Assembly: GCA_044772875.1 (NCBI GenBank)
Contig: CP173058.1
Coordinates: 1,302,001 to 1,366,000 of the forward strand
From: Morganella morganii_D
GTDB taxonomy: Bacteria; Pseudomonadota; Gammaproteobacteria; Enterobacterales; Enterobacteriaceae
Reading direction: 5' to 3'
Length of the DNA stretch: 64,000 nucleotides
The translations under genes were made by a program, and so were the position numbers. The notes below the pieces were generated by a model that did not search any database, had not been told where the DNA came from, and worked only from the letters and a program-made list of their open reading frames with translations. Within the stretch, counting starts at the first letter, position 1, and every line of letters begins with the position of its first letter. Positions 17,413 to 27,005 of this stretch are shown piece by piece.

Positions 17413-18804
17413 TCAGCGCACCAGATACCAGAGCGCAGGTACTGCCGCTATCAGCAGGGCAGCAATAATGCTCCACTCGATAAAATGCAGTGTGGTTTTT
17501 ATCTCACGGTTTTTCAGTGCATACAGAAACACCAGAATTCCCGGCGCATAAAGCACAACTGACAGCATCAGATTGATAATGCCGGATGCATAAATCAGCC
17601 ATAATCCATACAGCGCCGCAATCATGCCCACGCCGAGCAATGCTGGCTTTTTCATTCTCAGGGAGGTTTTCACCAGGAATGCACCGACCAGAAAATAAGG
17701 CACCAGAATCATTTCAGAAGCAATGGTCAGTAATGTATTGTAATTACTGCCGCTGAGCCAGATCAGCACCAGAGCCAGCTGTACCGCGCCATTGGTCATC
17801 CATAAGGACGAAGACGGGGCATTATTGGCATTCTGTTTTTTGAATGGTGACGGGAAAGAGCCATGCAGTGCGGCGATAAACGGCACTTCTGCGGCCATAA
17901 TCGTCCAGCTCAGGTAAGCACCGCAAACAGAAATAATCAGTCCTGCTGCGATAATAATCTCACCGCTGCCGCCAATCAGGTTAACCATCAGTGTCGCCAT
18001 AGAGGGATTGCGCATTTCTGCCAGCTCCGGGCGGGCAACCACACCAAGCGACAGCAGAGTAACCAGGATATAAATCGTCAGTGCGGAAATCACCGCCATC
18101 ATGGTTGCCAGGCCGACATCTTTACGGCGGCGGGCACGGGCGGAAACCACAACAGCGCCTTCAATCCCGATAAACACCCACAGGGTGATCAGCATGGTAT
18201 CTTTCACCTGCTGCCATACCGGCACGCCGAGATCCACACCGGTAAAATCAAGATGGAACGTATCCCAGCGGAAAGCAATCACGGCCAGTACGATAAACAG
18301 GCCGAGTGGTACCAGTTTGGCGAAAGTTGCCAGCTTATTGATACCGGCGGCGGTCTGTACACCGCGCAGCACCAGACAATGCACAAACCACAGCAGAACT
18401 GATTCACCAATCAGTGCCTGCCAGGTATTTCCGTCTCCGAAAATAATGCTGTCCGGGGTATCGGTAAAAAAGCTGAAAGCCGCAAAAACAATTACCAGAT
18501 AAGAGACGTTGGCGATCACCGCACATAACCAGTATCCCCAGGCGGAGCAGAAACCAATCAGCTCGCCGAAACCATCTTTGGCATAGGTAAAGATGCCGCC
18601 ATCGAGATCCGGCCGCAACCGGGAGAGCAGCAGCAGGGCGAAGGCAAGAAAGAGGATACCGACACCGGTAATTGACCAGCCGATAATAAGTGCAGCCGGA
18701 CTGGCAACTTCGGCCATATTCTGCGGAAGACTAAATACACCGGCGCCGACCATCGAACTGAGCACTAAAGCGGTGAGCGCGGTTAAACTGAGTTTCTTAT
18801 CCAA
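17413..18804 (-). CDS. arcD: APC-family arginine/ornithine-type antiporter (YdgI/ArcD)
   Basis: 463 residues and about 12 membrane segments. It matches E. coli YdgI (ArcD) closely along its length: TALVLSSMVGAGVFSLPQNM, GGIFTYAKDGFGELIGFCSA, LITLWVFIGIEGAVVVSARA, SVCGAYLSWTIMAAEVPF. The family exchanges basic amino acids such as arginine and ornithine at the inner membrane. Its position beside ydgH and pntAB is conserved with E. coli, which strengthens orthology; substrate is by family only. Confidence 0.9.
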   Translation of the reverse strand: MDKKLSLTALTALVLSSMVGAGVFSLPQNMAEVASPAALIIGWSITGVGILFLAFALLLLSRLRPDLDGGIFTYAKDGFGELIGFCSAWGYWLCAVIANVSYLVIVFAAFSFFTDTPDSIIFGDGNTWQALIGESVLLWFVHCLVLRGVQTAAGINKLATFAKLVPLGLFIVLAVIAFRWDTFHLDFTGVDLGVPVWQQVKDTMLITLWVFIGIEGAVVVSARARRRKDVGLATMMAVISALTIYILVTLLSLGVVARPELAEMRNPSMATLMVNLIGGSGEIIIAAGLIISVCGAYLSWTIMAAEVPFIAALHGSFPSPFKKQNANNAPSSSLWMTNGAVQLALVLIWLSGSNYNTLLTIASEMILVPYFLVGAFLVKTSLRMKKPALLGVGMIAALYGLWLIYASGIINLMLSVVLYAPGILVFLYALKNREIKTTLHFIEWSIIAALLIAAVPALWYLVR

Positions 18805-19014
18805 AAGACCTTCCCGGTAAATCTGATGCGGTAAGCAGGGTATTCATGCAGTCAATCTGACTGAATACGCAAAAATTGGCGCTGATTGTACGGATACCCG
18901 GCGGGATATGCAATGTTTAATCATGCATTAATTGCATTATATTATGCATATTTGCTGTTTATCAGAACAACAGCAGAGGAATGTAGTGAAAGTGTTAATG
19001 CAACAGACAAAAGC

Positions 19015-19047
19015 CATAAAAAAAGCGTATCAGAGATACGCTTTTTC
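19015..19047 (-). terminator. Intrinsic terminator of ydgH
   Basis: GCGTATC-AGA-GATACGC flanked by A-run and T-run, 22 bp beyond the ydgH stop. Confidence 0.85.
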
Positions 19048-19068
19048 CGGTGAACCGTGAGGCTGTGA

Positions 19069-20025
19069 TTATTTATATAAGTCGGCGCTGATGGTCACGT
19101 TACCGCCGCTGGACTGCCACTGACGGGTGATATGGTAATATTTCGCCCCTTTGGCGGCTGCACGTTTGGCAACCTGGTAAGAGACTTCCGGTGACGTGGT
19201 GTAGTAACCGGTGAAGGTCACGCTGTCAAATGGTGCCATAACAGCGGCTGATGCTTTGTTCAGTTCCTGAACCTGAGTGCCGTCCGGCAGTGTCACCGTA
19301 TAACGGCCGCTGCGGGAGGACTGGGTTTCAAAGAAACGGCCGACATTATTACCGGCAGTGTCAGTGGAAGAGGCCACACCAGGGATTTCAACCTGTTTGG
19401 CAGCTTCGCCACCGGCAGCCAGTGCTGCACGACCGGCATCAGAATCCGCAGGGATCAGCGCTTCTTCTGTCTGCAATACACGTTTTGGTGCATCGGCTTT
19501 ATAGACATACGCAGTGACCAGCTGGTTACCGCCATCGTTGGTGAAAATATTACGGACGATAAAGAAAGAGGCCGCGTCTTTTTTCACTGCTTCTTTGGCG
19601 ATAGCATCATTCAGGTCAGGACTATTGGCAAAAAAGCCGCTGACAGTCACGGTATCAAACGGCTGAAGACCGATAGCATCTTTTTCAGGTAATTCATTGA
19701 CACCACGGAACTGGCGGTAGCCTTTTTTCTCGGCCGGCGGTGCGTCGCGGTGGTAAATATCCGCAACAACACGCATATTGCCGTTGTTGTTCAGATCATC
19801 GAGGCTCTGGATATAGAAAGCATCGGCACCCATTTTGTCTGCTTTACGCGAAACGGCAGCTGCGGCTTCATAGATGGCATTAAAACGCCCTGTAACTGCA
19901 ATCCGCTCGAAAGGCTGATACTGAGCGGCCTGTTCCGGTGTTAATTCCTGTGCCGCCTGAGCGGGGAGCAGACTGGTAAATGAAAAAAACATCGCAGATG
20001 CGATGACCGTTGTTTTCAGCTTCAT
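19069..20025 (-). CDS. ydgH: YdgH: triple-domain DUF1471 periplasmic stress protein
   Basis: 318 residues from the ATG at 20025, chosen because AAGGA lies 7 bp upstream and a signal peptide (TTVIASAMFFSFTSLLPAQAA) follows at once. Three copies of the YdgH/BhsA/McbA-like fold are visible, each with an F-(D/E)-x-(I/V)-T/A-V-T/S-G-x-F/Y opening: PFERIAVTGRF, PFDTVTVSGFF, PFDSVTFTGYY. The family is linked to stress and biofilm, with no known enzymatic activity. Gene order with arcD and pntA is that of E. coli. Confidence 0.93.
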   Translation of the reverse strand: MKLKTTVIASAMFFSFTSLLPAQAAQELTPEQAAQYQPFERIAVTGRFNAIYEAAAAVSRKADKMGADAFYIQSLDDLNNNGNMRVVADIYHRDAPPAEKKGYRQFRGVNELPEKDAIGLQPFDTVTVSGFFANSPDLNDAIAKEAVKKDAASFFIVRNIFTNDGGNQLVTAYVYKADAPKRVLQTEEALIPADSDAGRAALAAGGEAAKQVEIPGVASSTDTAGNNVGRFFETQSSRSGRYTVTLPDGTQVQELNKASAAVMAPFDSVTFTGYYTTSPEVSYQVAKRAAAKGAKYYHITRQWQSSGGNVTISADLYK

Positions 20026-20417
20026 ACAAAATCCTTCCGCCTTGCGCAATTAATATTCATAACGTGCTGAACCTGTAAATTTTATATCCTGGCCGCACAA
20101 TTATGACATGTATTTGTGCTTGTTGTCGCTTTAATTTATCGTGCAATTTTACGACTGTTAATCATACAGCTATTTTTACCATAAATTTATGCAATCATAG
20201 TCATTTATCGGCAAAAAAATTTTCCGGTTGGGGAAATGCTGTTTTAATATCATTCAGCAAATAAATTAGATGGATCGATATCACATTTTTCAGTAGCTTA
20301 TTAGGACATATCGGATAAAAGGGTGCTTTTGATCTGAATTTGTGCAGTTGGTTGTTTTTTTATGCACATGTCTGACCGATCATCCGTAAAACACTTGAGC
20401 TTATATAAGGGAACATT
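20026..20417. other. Divergent promoter region ydgH/pntA
   Basis: 392 bp, AT-rich, between divergent genes. No ORF, clear operator or strong hairpin was recognised. The pntA ribosome site lies in the last 15 bp (AAGGGAAC). Confidence 0.6.
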
Positions 20418-21947
20418 ATGCGTATTGGTGTACCAAAAGAGCGACAGTCCGGTGAAATCCGGGTCGCCGCCACGCCGGCAACAGTAATACAACTGAAAAA
20501 ACTCGGATTTGATGTGGCTGTTGAAACAGGAGCCGGTCATCTTGCCAGTTTTGATGACAACGCTTACCGCGAAGCCGGTGCTGATATTGTCAGCACACAG
20601 GAAGCCTGGCAGGCTGACCTTATCTTTAAAGTGAATGCACCTCAGGATGATGAAATTCCGCTGATGAAGGCGGGCAGTTCACTGGTCAGCTTTATCTGGC
20701 CTGCCCAGAACCCGCAACTGATGGAAAAACTGGCCGCACAGGGTGTTAACGTATTTGCAATGGATTCTGTGCCGCGTATCTCACGCGCCCAGTCGCTGGA
20801 TGCACTCAGTTCGATGGCCAATATCGCCGGTTACCGTGCGATTGTGGAAGCCGCAAATGCCTTCGGGCGTTTCTTCACCGGGCAAATCACGGCCGCCGGT
20901 AAAGTACCGCCGGCCAAAGTGCTGGTTATCGGTGCCGGTGTTGCCGGTCTGGCCGCCATTGGTGCGGCAGGCAGCCTGGGTGCGGTTGTCCGTGCCTTTG
21001 ATACCCGTCCTGAGGTAAAAGATCAGGTGAAAAGTATGGGTGCCGAATTCCTCGAACTCGATTTCGAAGAAAATGCCGGCAGCGGTGACGGTTATGCGAA
21101 AGTCATGTCGGAAGCCTTTATCAAGGCAGAGATGGCGCTGTTTGCTGATCAGGCAAAAGAAGTCGATATCATTGTCACCACAGCACTGATCCCGGGCAAA
21201 CCTGCACCGAAACTCATCACCAGAGAAATGGTTGAGTCGATGAAATCAGGCAGCGTGATTGTTGACCTGGCGGCTCAGAATGGCGGTAACTGCGAGTTAA
21301 CTGTGCCGGGTGAAATCCATACCACTGAAAACGGCGTGAAAATCATCGGTTATACCGACCTGGCAGCGCGTCTTGCCACGCAGTCGTCCCAGCTTTACGG
21401 CACCAATCTGGTGAACCTGATGAAGCTGATGTGCAAAGAAAAAGACGGGCAGATCAACATCGATTTTGATGATGTGGTGATCCGGGGTCTGACCGTGGTA
21501 AAAGCCGGTGAAATCACCTGGCCTGCGCCGCCGATTCAGGTTTCCGCTCAGCCACAGGCAAAACCGGCTGCCGTTAAAGCGGAGAAAAAACCGGAAAAAC
21601 CGATGTCACCGTGGCTGAAATACGGCCTGATGGCACTGGCCTTTGTCCTGTTCTCCTGGCTGGCCAATGTGGCTCCGCCGGAGTTTTTATCCCACTTTAC
21701 CGTGTTCGCACTCTCCTGTGTGGTCGGCTATTATGTGGTCTGGAATGTCAGCCACGCGCTGCATACTCCGCTAATGGCGGTGACCAACGCAATCTCGGGG
21801 ATTATTGTTGTCGGCGCACTGCTGCAAATCGGCAGCGGCGGCTGGGTGACAATCTTCTCCTTTATTGCAGTACTGATTGCCAGCATCAATATTTTCGGCG
21901 GATTCACCGTCACACAGCGTATGCTTAAAATGTTTCGTAAGGGGTAA
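20418..21947 (+). CDS. pntA: Proton-translocating NAD(P) transhydrogenase subunit alpha
   Basis: 509 residues (E. coli 510). The N-terminal NAD(H)-binding domain I begins MRIGVPKER and includes the Rossmann motif GAGVAGLAAIGAAGSLGA, TTALIPGKPAPKLI and GYTDLAARLATQSS. The C-terminal four-helix membrane part starts near residue 400 (WLKYGLMALAFVLFSWLA). With PntB it couples hydride transfer from NADH to NADP+ to proton entry, supplying NADPH. The stop overlaps or abuts the pntB start. Confidence 0.98.
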   Translation: MRIGVPKERQSGEIRVAATPATVIQLKKLGFDVAVETGAGHLASFDDNAYREAGADIVSTQEAWQADLIFKVNAPQDDEIPLMKAGSSLVSFIWPAQNPQLMEKLAAQGVNVFAMDSVPRISRAQSLDALSSMANIAGYRAIVEAANAFGRFFTGQITAAGKVPPAKVLVIGAGVAGLAAIGAAGSLGAVVRAFDTRPEVKDQVKSMGAEFLELDFEENAGSGDGYAKVMSEAFIKAEMALFADQAKEVDIIVTTALIPGKPAPKLITREMVESMKSGSVIVDLAAQNGGNCELTVPGEIHTTENGVKIIGYTDLAARLATQSSQLYGTNLVNLMKLMCKEKDGQINIDFDDVVIRGLTVVKAGEITWPAPPIQVSAQPQAKPAAVKAEKKPEKPMSPWLKYGLMALAFVLFSWLANVAPPEFLSHFTVFALSCVVGYYVVWNVSHALHTPLMAVTNAISGIIVVGALLQIGSGGWVTIFSFIAVLIASINIFGGFTVTQRMLKMFRKG

Positions 21948-21952
21948 TGAAT

Positions 21953-23344
21953 ATGTCGGGTGGAGTCGTTACAGCGGCATATATTGTTGCCGCAATCTTA
22001 TTTATTTTCAGTCTGGCCGGGTTATCCCGCCATGAAACCTCACAACGGGGTAACCTGCTGGGTATCACCGGTATGGCTATCGCGCTGGTCGCTACTATCT
22101 TCGGGCCGTATTCCTCCAATATCGGCTGGATTATTGTTGCCATGGTGATTGGTGCGGTGATCGGTATTCGTCTGGCACGTAAAGTCGAAATGACCGAAAT
22201 GCCGGAGCTGGTTGCTATTTTGCACAGTTTTGTGGGTCTGGCAGCAGTACTGGTCGGTTTCAACAGCTATATGGATCACAACCAGGCGCTGACCTCGGCG
22301 GTGATGAATAACATTCACCTGACGGAAGTGTTCCTCGGCATCTTTATCGGTGCGGTGACCTTCACCGGTTCAATTGTCGCTTACGGCAAATTATGCGGAA
22401 AATTATCTTCCAAACCGCTGATGCTGCCTAACCGCCACAAACTGAACCTGGCTGCGCTGGTTATTTCCTTCCTGCTGTTATGGACCTTTATTAAAACTGA
22501 CAGTACCGGCTTGCAGGTCTTCACTCTGATCCTGATGACAGTGATTGCACTGGCTTTCGGCTGGCACCTCGTCGCTTCTATCGGCGGTGCGGATATGCCG
22601 GTTGTGGTCTCCATGCTGAACTCGTATTCCGGATGGGCGGCGGCGGCGGCGGGCTTTATGCTCAGCAACGACCTGCTGATTGTCACCGGTGCGCTGGTCG
22701 GTTCTTCCGGTGCGATCCTGTCTTACATTATGTGTAAGGCGATGAACCGCTCCTTTATCAGTGTGATTGCCGGCGGTTTCGGTACTGACGGTACGGCGTC
22801 ATCCGGTGATGAAGAACAGGGCGAACACCGTGAAATCAGTGCGGAAGATGTGGCGGAAATGCTCAAAGGCGCGAGTTCCGTTATCATCACCCCCGGCTAC
22901 GGTATGGCAGTTGCCCAGGCACAGTATCCGGTTCACGATATCACACAGAAATTGCGTGATAAGGGCATTGAAGTCCGTTTTGGTATCCATCCGGTTGCCG
23001 GTCGCCTGCCGGGACACATGAACGTCCTGCTGGCTGAGGCAAAAGTTCCTTACGATATCGTACTGGAAATGGATGAAATCAATGATGATTTCAAAGATAC
23101 CGACGTGGTGCTGGTTATCGGCGCGAACGATACCGTTAACCCGGCGGCGCTGGAAGATCCGAACAGCCCGATTGCCGGGATGCCGGTTTTGGAAGTGTGG
23201 AAAGCACAGAACGTGATTGTCTTCAAACGTTCGATGAATACCGGTTATGCCGGGGTTCAGAACCCGCTGTTCTTCAAAGAAAACACCCAGATGCTGTTTG
23301 GCGATGCCAAAGCCAGCTGTGACGCAATTCTGCGGGCACTGTAA
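21953..23344 (+). CDS. pntB: Proton-translocating NAD(P) transhydrogenase subunit beta
   Basis: 463 residues: nine or so membrane helices forming the proton channel (domain II), then the NADP(H)-binding domain III with GYGMAVAQAQ and VIGANDTVNPAA. The ATG at 21953 (MSGGVVTAAYIVAA) matches the E. coli start; another ATG at 21947 overlaps the pntA stop and is also possible, adding two residues. Operon partner of pntA. Confidence 0.98.
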   Translation: MSGGVVTAAYIVAAILFIFSLAGLSRHETSQRGNLLGITGMAIALVATIFGPYSSNIGWIIVAMVIGAVIGIRLARKVEMTEMPELVAILHSFVGLAAVLVGFNSYMDHNQALTSAVMNNIHLTEVFLGIFIGAVTFTGSIVAYGKLCGKLSSKPLMLPNRHKLNLAALVISFLLLWTFIKTDSTGLQVFTLILMTVIALAFGWHLVASIGGADMPVVVSMLNSYSGWAAAAAGFMLSNDLLIVTGALVGSSGAILSYIMCKAMNRSFISVIAGGFGTDGTASSGDEEQGEHREISAEDVAEMLKGASSVIITPGYGMAVAQAQYPVHDITQKLRDKGIEVRFGIHPVAGRLPGHMNVLLAEAKVPYDIVLEMDEINDDFKDTDVVLVIGANDTVNPAALEDPNSPIAGMPVLEVWKAQNVIVFKRSMNTGYAGVQNPLFFKENTQMLFGDAKASCDAILRAL

Positions 23345-23356
23345 TCCGGGATAAAA

Positions 23357-23390
23357 TGAAAAAGGCGGGAATATTTCCCGCCTTTTTTAT
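23357..23390. terminator. Bidirectional terminator pntB/uspE
   Basis: AAAAGGCGGGA-ATAT-TTCCCGCCTTTTTT between convergent genes, with A and T runs on both sides. Confidence 0.88.
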
Positions 23391-23408
23391 GCTTTACCGA
23401 ATCCGTTT

Positions 23409-24356
23409 TTAATCATCATCGCCGGTATCTACCGGACAAACAAAGCCGTCCGGTTTCACTGCCAGCAAATCACACTTCAGATGGTCAATTACATGCTCTG
23501 CGGTATTCCCGAGGAACGCGGCAGAGATACCGGTCCGGCCGATAATCCCCAGCACGACCACCCCGGCATTCAGTTCACCGCATACTTCCGGGATCACTTT
23601 TTCCGGTAATCCCTCATAAACGTGCGTGTATTCCTCGCCGATAGCGAATTGCTGGCGCAGTTCTTTCATAGCGATAAGATGCTGGCCGCGCAGCGCATTG
23701 TTGTAGGTGTTCGGGTCAAAATCCGGTAATTCGATGGCAATGTTGATCGGTGCCACCGGATAAGCACTGACCAGATGAATTGCGGGGTCTTTCACAATCC
23801 GTTTCGCGAGATCCTGTGTCAGGGACACCAGTTTGAGATTCAGCGCATCATGGTACGATTCTTCATTGGACAGATTGACACCGACTACGACAGAACCCTG
23901 TTCAGGCCAGACTTTATCCTTAACCATCCAGACCGGGCACGGACATTTACGCAGCAACTGCCAGTCCAGCGGGGTGAAAATCAGAGACCCGAACTTATCA
24001 TTCTGATGCGCCATTTTCAGCAACAGATCATGACCACCACTGACAACCTCCCTGATAATCGCCTCATAAGGCCGGTTATGCCATATCACTTTCACTTCAA
24101 TATCAATGCCGGCTTCCAGATAGTAACGCGCCTGCTGTTTGATCCACGCGCAACGCTGGGCAATCACGCCTTTGCGCATGGCATCCCGTTCTTCGGGAGA
24201 CAACAGGGTAGTCATATCATATGACAGATCATAGATAGGTAAGAAAGCTTTGATGCGTCCGCCATTGCGTTGCACGATATATACCGCACGCCGTAATGCC
24301 GGCTGATCATCCTGATTGGGGTCTATTGCAACTAAGAGGTTCTGATATTCAGACAT
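23409..24356 (-). CDS. uspE: Universal stress protein E
   Basis: 315 residues made of two tandem USP domains (about 1-150 and 160-305), as in E. coli UspE. The second domain has GVVVLGIIGRTGISAAFLGNTAEHVIDHL, the family's nucleotide-loop-like end. UspE is linked to survival of DNA damage and to aggregation, and sits downstream of fnr in many enterobacteria, as here. Confidence 0.95.
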   Translation of the reverse strand: MSEYQNLLVAIDPNQDDQPALRRAVYIVQRNGGRIKAFLPIYDLSYDMTTLLSPEERDAMRKGVIAQRCAWIKQQARYYLEAGIDIEVKVIWHNRPYEAIIREVVSGGHDLLLKMAHQNDKFGSLIFTPLDWQLLRKCPCPVWMVKDKVWPEQGSVVVGVNLSNEESYHDALNLKLVSLTQDLAKRIVKDPAIHLVSAYPVAPINIAIELPDFDPNTYNNALRGQHLIAMKELRQQFAIGEEYTHVYEGLPEKVIPEVCGELNAGVVVLGIIGRTGISAAFLGNTAEHVIDHLKCDLLAVKPDGFVCPVDTGDDD

Positions 24357-24428
24357 TCATCTCTCCTCGCGGGGCTGGATACGTATCTATAAAGATAAAC
24401 CAAACGGGAGCAGGAATGTAGGAAATAT

Positions 24429-24465
24429 TCGCACCAGACCGAAATAAACCGGTCTGATGCGTTTT
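24429..24465. terminator. Hairpin between fnr and uspE
   Basis: CACCAGACCG and CGGTCTGATG form a stem around AAATAAAC. A short TTTT follows on the plus strand but no strong T-run on the minus strand, so it may be a processing or weak termination hairpin for fnr. Confidence 0.45.
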
Positions 24466-24499
24466 ACGGCAGCCAAAAATGTTGCCGGGAGGGGAATGA

Positions 24500-25258
24500 C
24501 TAATCCTGCGGCAGTGCAGGTACTTTACCGGCCAGTGCTGCCAGCTGTTCCATATCTTCGATGGTAATATATTTGCCTTTTACCGCCAGCATTCCGCTTT
24601 TCTGGAAACGACCCAGCAGGCGGCTGATGGTTTCGACAGTCAGACCCAGATAGTTACCAATGTCACCACGGGTCATGGTCAGACGGAATTCACGCGGGGA
24701 GAAACCACGCTGGGCAAAACGGCGTGACAGGTTATAGATAAAGGCAGCAAGACGCTCTTCCGCGTTCTTTTTGGAAAGCAGCAGGATCATTTCCTGGTCA
24801 CCTTTAATTTCGCCGCTCATCAGGCGCATCATCTGCTGACGCAGGTTCGGCATTTTGCCGGACAGGTCATCCAGGGTCTCATACGGAATCTCACAGACCA
24901 TGGATGTTTCCAGCGCCTGGGCGAAACTCGGATGTTCGGTATTGATAATAGCATCAAAGCCGACGAGGTCACCGGCAAGATGGAAACCGGTGATCTGCTC
25001 ATCACCTTCTTCGGTAATGGTGTAGCTTTTGATGGTCCCGGAGCGGATTGCATACAGTGATTTCAGCTCATCTCCGGCTTTAAACAGTGCCTGGCCTTTC
25101 TGGATAGGCTTTTTACGCTCGATGATATTATCAAGCTGATCCAGTTCATGTTCATTAAGCGTGAACGGGATGCAAAGCTGACTGATGCTGCAATCCTGGC
25201 AGTGGATCGCGCAGCCACCTGATTGAATTCTACGTACTACACGTTTTTCCGGGATCAT
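24500..25258 (-). CDS. fnr: Oxygen-responsive global regulator FNR
   Basis: 252 residues; the start at 25258 gives MIPEKRVVRRIQSGG as in E. coli FNR. Cluster ligands C20, C23 and C29 are present plus the internal cysteine in SMVCEIPYE, so a [4Fe-4S] O2 sensor is expected. The recognition helix TVETISRLLGRF is identical in its E--SR contacts. It switches the cell to anaerobic metabolism. A perfect FNR box lies 22 bp upstream of the start. Confidence 0.98.
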   Translation of the reverse strand: MIPEKRVVRRIQSGGCAIHCQDCSISQLCIPFTLNEHELDQLDNIIERKKPIQKGQALFKAGDELKSLYAIRSGTIKSYTITEEGDEQITGFHLAGDLVGFDAIINTEHPSFAQALETSMVCEIPYETLDDLSGKMPNLRQQMMRLMSGEIKGDQEMILLLSKKNAEERLAAFIYNLSRRFAQRGFSPREFRLTMTRGDIGNYLGLTVETISRLLGRFQKSGMLAVKGKYITIEDMEQLAALAGKVPALPQD

Positions 25259-25279
25259 AGGCTTGCTCTTGAAATAATA

Positions 25280-25293
25280 TTGATTTGAATCAA
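25280..25293. promoter_or_regulatory. Perfect FNR box in the fnr promoter/leader
   Basis: TTGAT-TTGA-ATCAA matches the FNR consensus in all ten half-site bases and lies 22 bp from the fnr start codon, a position typical of autorepression. Confidence 0.85.
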
Positions 25294-25312
25294 TTTTATC
25301 ACAGACTACCAA

Positions 25313-25753
25313 AAGTGGTAAGTGGTCTGAGTTTAAATATCGTCATACCTGGATGAAAACAGGGGCAATATATTGACATATTATGCTTTTTTCGTGATGT
25401 CATAATGTGAATTATTTGATTAAACTCTCAATAAACCGGTTTAAAATAACAGAGGGAGAGAATGCAGGTCAATTTTTTGCTTATCAATATGTTAATAAGC
25501 CGGGTGAATATGAATAAATCGTTCTTTTTGCGTTATAAAATAGCGTGGTATATTAAAGTCAGTCACAAATAAATAACAAAAAAACGAACGTCCGGTACGG
25601 ATAAAAATATAAAAAAGCGGGAGCCGGACATAATACACTGTCATAATCGGGCAGTGCTATCTTTGATATGCTGCATTATGCTGAAACTGTAATTTGTCTG
25701 ATTCGTCATAAAACGACAGGCATTACAAAACCGGGACTGTTTAAGGAAAAGTA
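25313..25753. other. Intergenic region fnr / quinone oxidoreductase
   Basis: 440 bp AT-rich. The only coding candidate is a 36-codon frame at 25462-25572 with AGGGAG upstream. It begins MQVNFLLINML, is basic and partly hydrophobic, and I do not recognise it. No operator was identified beyond the FNR box on the left. Confidence 0.4.
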
Positions 25754-26764
25754 ATGATGTCATATGCATTACCTGAGTCAATGATAGCAATTGATATTAC
25801 CCGGCCCGGCGGCCCGGAAGTATTACAGGCCATTGAGATGCCGTTGCCGAAAGTTCAGGGAGAATACCTGCTGGTTAAAGTGGCCGCCGCCGGTGTTAAC
25901 CGGCCTGATGTGTTCCAGCGTCAGGGAAGCTATCCGCCGCCGCCGGATGCCTCTCCGATTCCGGGACTGGAAATCGCGGGTGAGGTCGTGGCTGTCGGGG
26001 AAGACTGCAAACGACGTCAGGTCGGCGATAAAGTATGTGCGCTGGTTGCGGGCGGGGGATATGCGGAATATTGCCTGGTTCATGACAGTATCGCGCTGCC
26101 GCTGGAAAATCTGAGTTACACGGAGGCTGCGGCCATTCCGGAAAATTTCTTCACGGTATGGGCGAACGTTTTCCAGACCGGAAAACTGCAAAGTGAAGAG
26201 AGTGTGCTTATCCACGGCGGTACCTCCGGCATCGGCAGTGTGGCAATTATGCTGGCGAAAGCCTTTGGTGCCACGGTATACACCACTGTCGGCTCCGGTG
26301 AAAAAGCGGAACTGGCCCGGCAACTGGGGGCCGATCACGTCATTAATTACCGTGAAGCTGATTTTGCGCAGGTTATTCCGGAGCTGACCGGCGGGCAGGG
26401 CGTAAATATGGTTGTTGACCTTATCGGTGGTGATTATGTCAGCAAAAACTATGAGGTTGCGGCCAAAGGCGGACGGATTATCCAGATTGGCCTGATGCGC
26501 GGCAATCCGCAGAACCTGAATCTGATGCCGCTGATGGTAAAACGCCTGCTGCATACCGGATCGACACTGCGGGCACGGACACCGGAAGAGAAAGCCGTTA
26601 TTGCCCGTGACCTTGCTCATAAAGTCTGGCCGCTGCTGCGGGCAGGGAGGGTCAAGCCACTGGTGAACTATACCTTTAATCTGGCGGATGCGGCAAAAGC
26701 TCACCAGCTGATGGAGTCCGGCAATTTAAGCGGAAAAATTGTTCTGATTAATCCTGACTTCTGA
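25754..26764 (+). CDS. NAD(P)H-quinone oxidoreductase, PIG3-like MDR family
   Basis: 336-residue zinc-independent medium-chain dehydrogenase/reductase. Features: GEYLLVKVAAAGVNRPDVFQRQG with the PIG3/QOR 'GVNRPD' loop, PGLEIAGEV, LIHGGTSGIGSVAIMLAKAFGA (nucleotide-binding AxxGxxG-like GGTSGIGS), ADHVINY and GGRIIQIGLM. None of the zinc-ligand cysteines is present. It probably reduces quinones with NADPH. Tandem ATGs at 25754/25757 lie after AAGGAAAAG. Monocistronic; an imperfect hairpin (CTGCACTGTCAG/CTGATAGTGCAG) follows it at 26781-26822. Confidence 0.88.
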   Translation: MMSYALPESMIAIDITRPGGPEVLQAIEMPLPKVQGEYLLVKVAAAGVNRPDVFQRQGSYPPPPDASPIPGLEIAGEVVAVGEDCKRRQVGDKVCALVAGGGYAEYCLVHDSIALPLENLSYTEAAAIPENFFTVWANVFQTGKLQSEESVLIHGGTSGIGSVAIMLAKAFGATVYTTVGSGEKAELARQLGADHVINYREADFAQVIPELTGGQGVNMVVDLIGGDYVSKNYEVAAKGGRIIQIGLMRGNPQNLNLMPLMVKRLLHTGSTLRARTPEEKAVIARDLAHKVWPLLRAGRVKPLVNYTFNLADAAKAHQLMESGNLSGKIVLINPDF

Positions 26765-26884
26765 TTGTCTTCCTTTATATCTGCACTGTCAGTGTGTTTC
26801 GCACCATTTGCTGATAGTGCAGGTCACTTCCTGTTATACTCTGATAGTGATAATTATTCCCGTTAAAACACTAATTGCACCATT

Positions 26885-26898
26885 TTAGATATATCTAA
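26885..26898. promoter_or_regulatory. PadR-type operator candidate, copy 1 (yqjI)
   Basis: Perfect palindrome TTAGATATATCTAA, 108 bp upstream of yqjI. A second AGATATATCT lies 62 bp further on. PadR-family proteins typically bind ATAT-containing palindromes. Confidence 0.55.
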
Positions 26899-26946
26899 TT
26901 TGATCTTTTTATCCCGGGCGACTATAGTTGTTCCTGAAGACAAAAC

Positions 26947-26958
26947 AGATATATCTAA
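26947..26958. promoter_or_regulatory. PadR-type operator candidate, copy 2 (yqjI)
   Basis: AGATATATCTAA repeats the palindromic core of the upstream copy, about six helical turns away. The pair brackets the presumed yqjI promoter. Confidence 0.5.
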
Positions 26959-27005
26959 AACCTGATTTTGCTGATTATCATTATTTATCACAAAAGGAAT
27001 TTACT

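Noticed and set aside
25462..25572. 36-codon ORF with AGGGAG upstream in the fnr intergenic region
   Set aside because: Short, AT-rich by chance, no recognised relatives; mentioned within the intergenic entry but not called as a gene.
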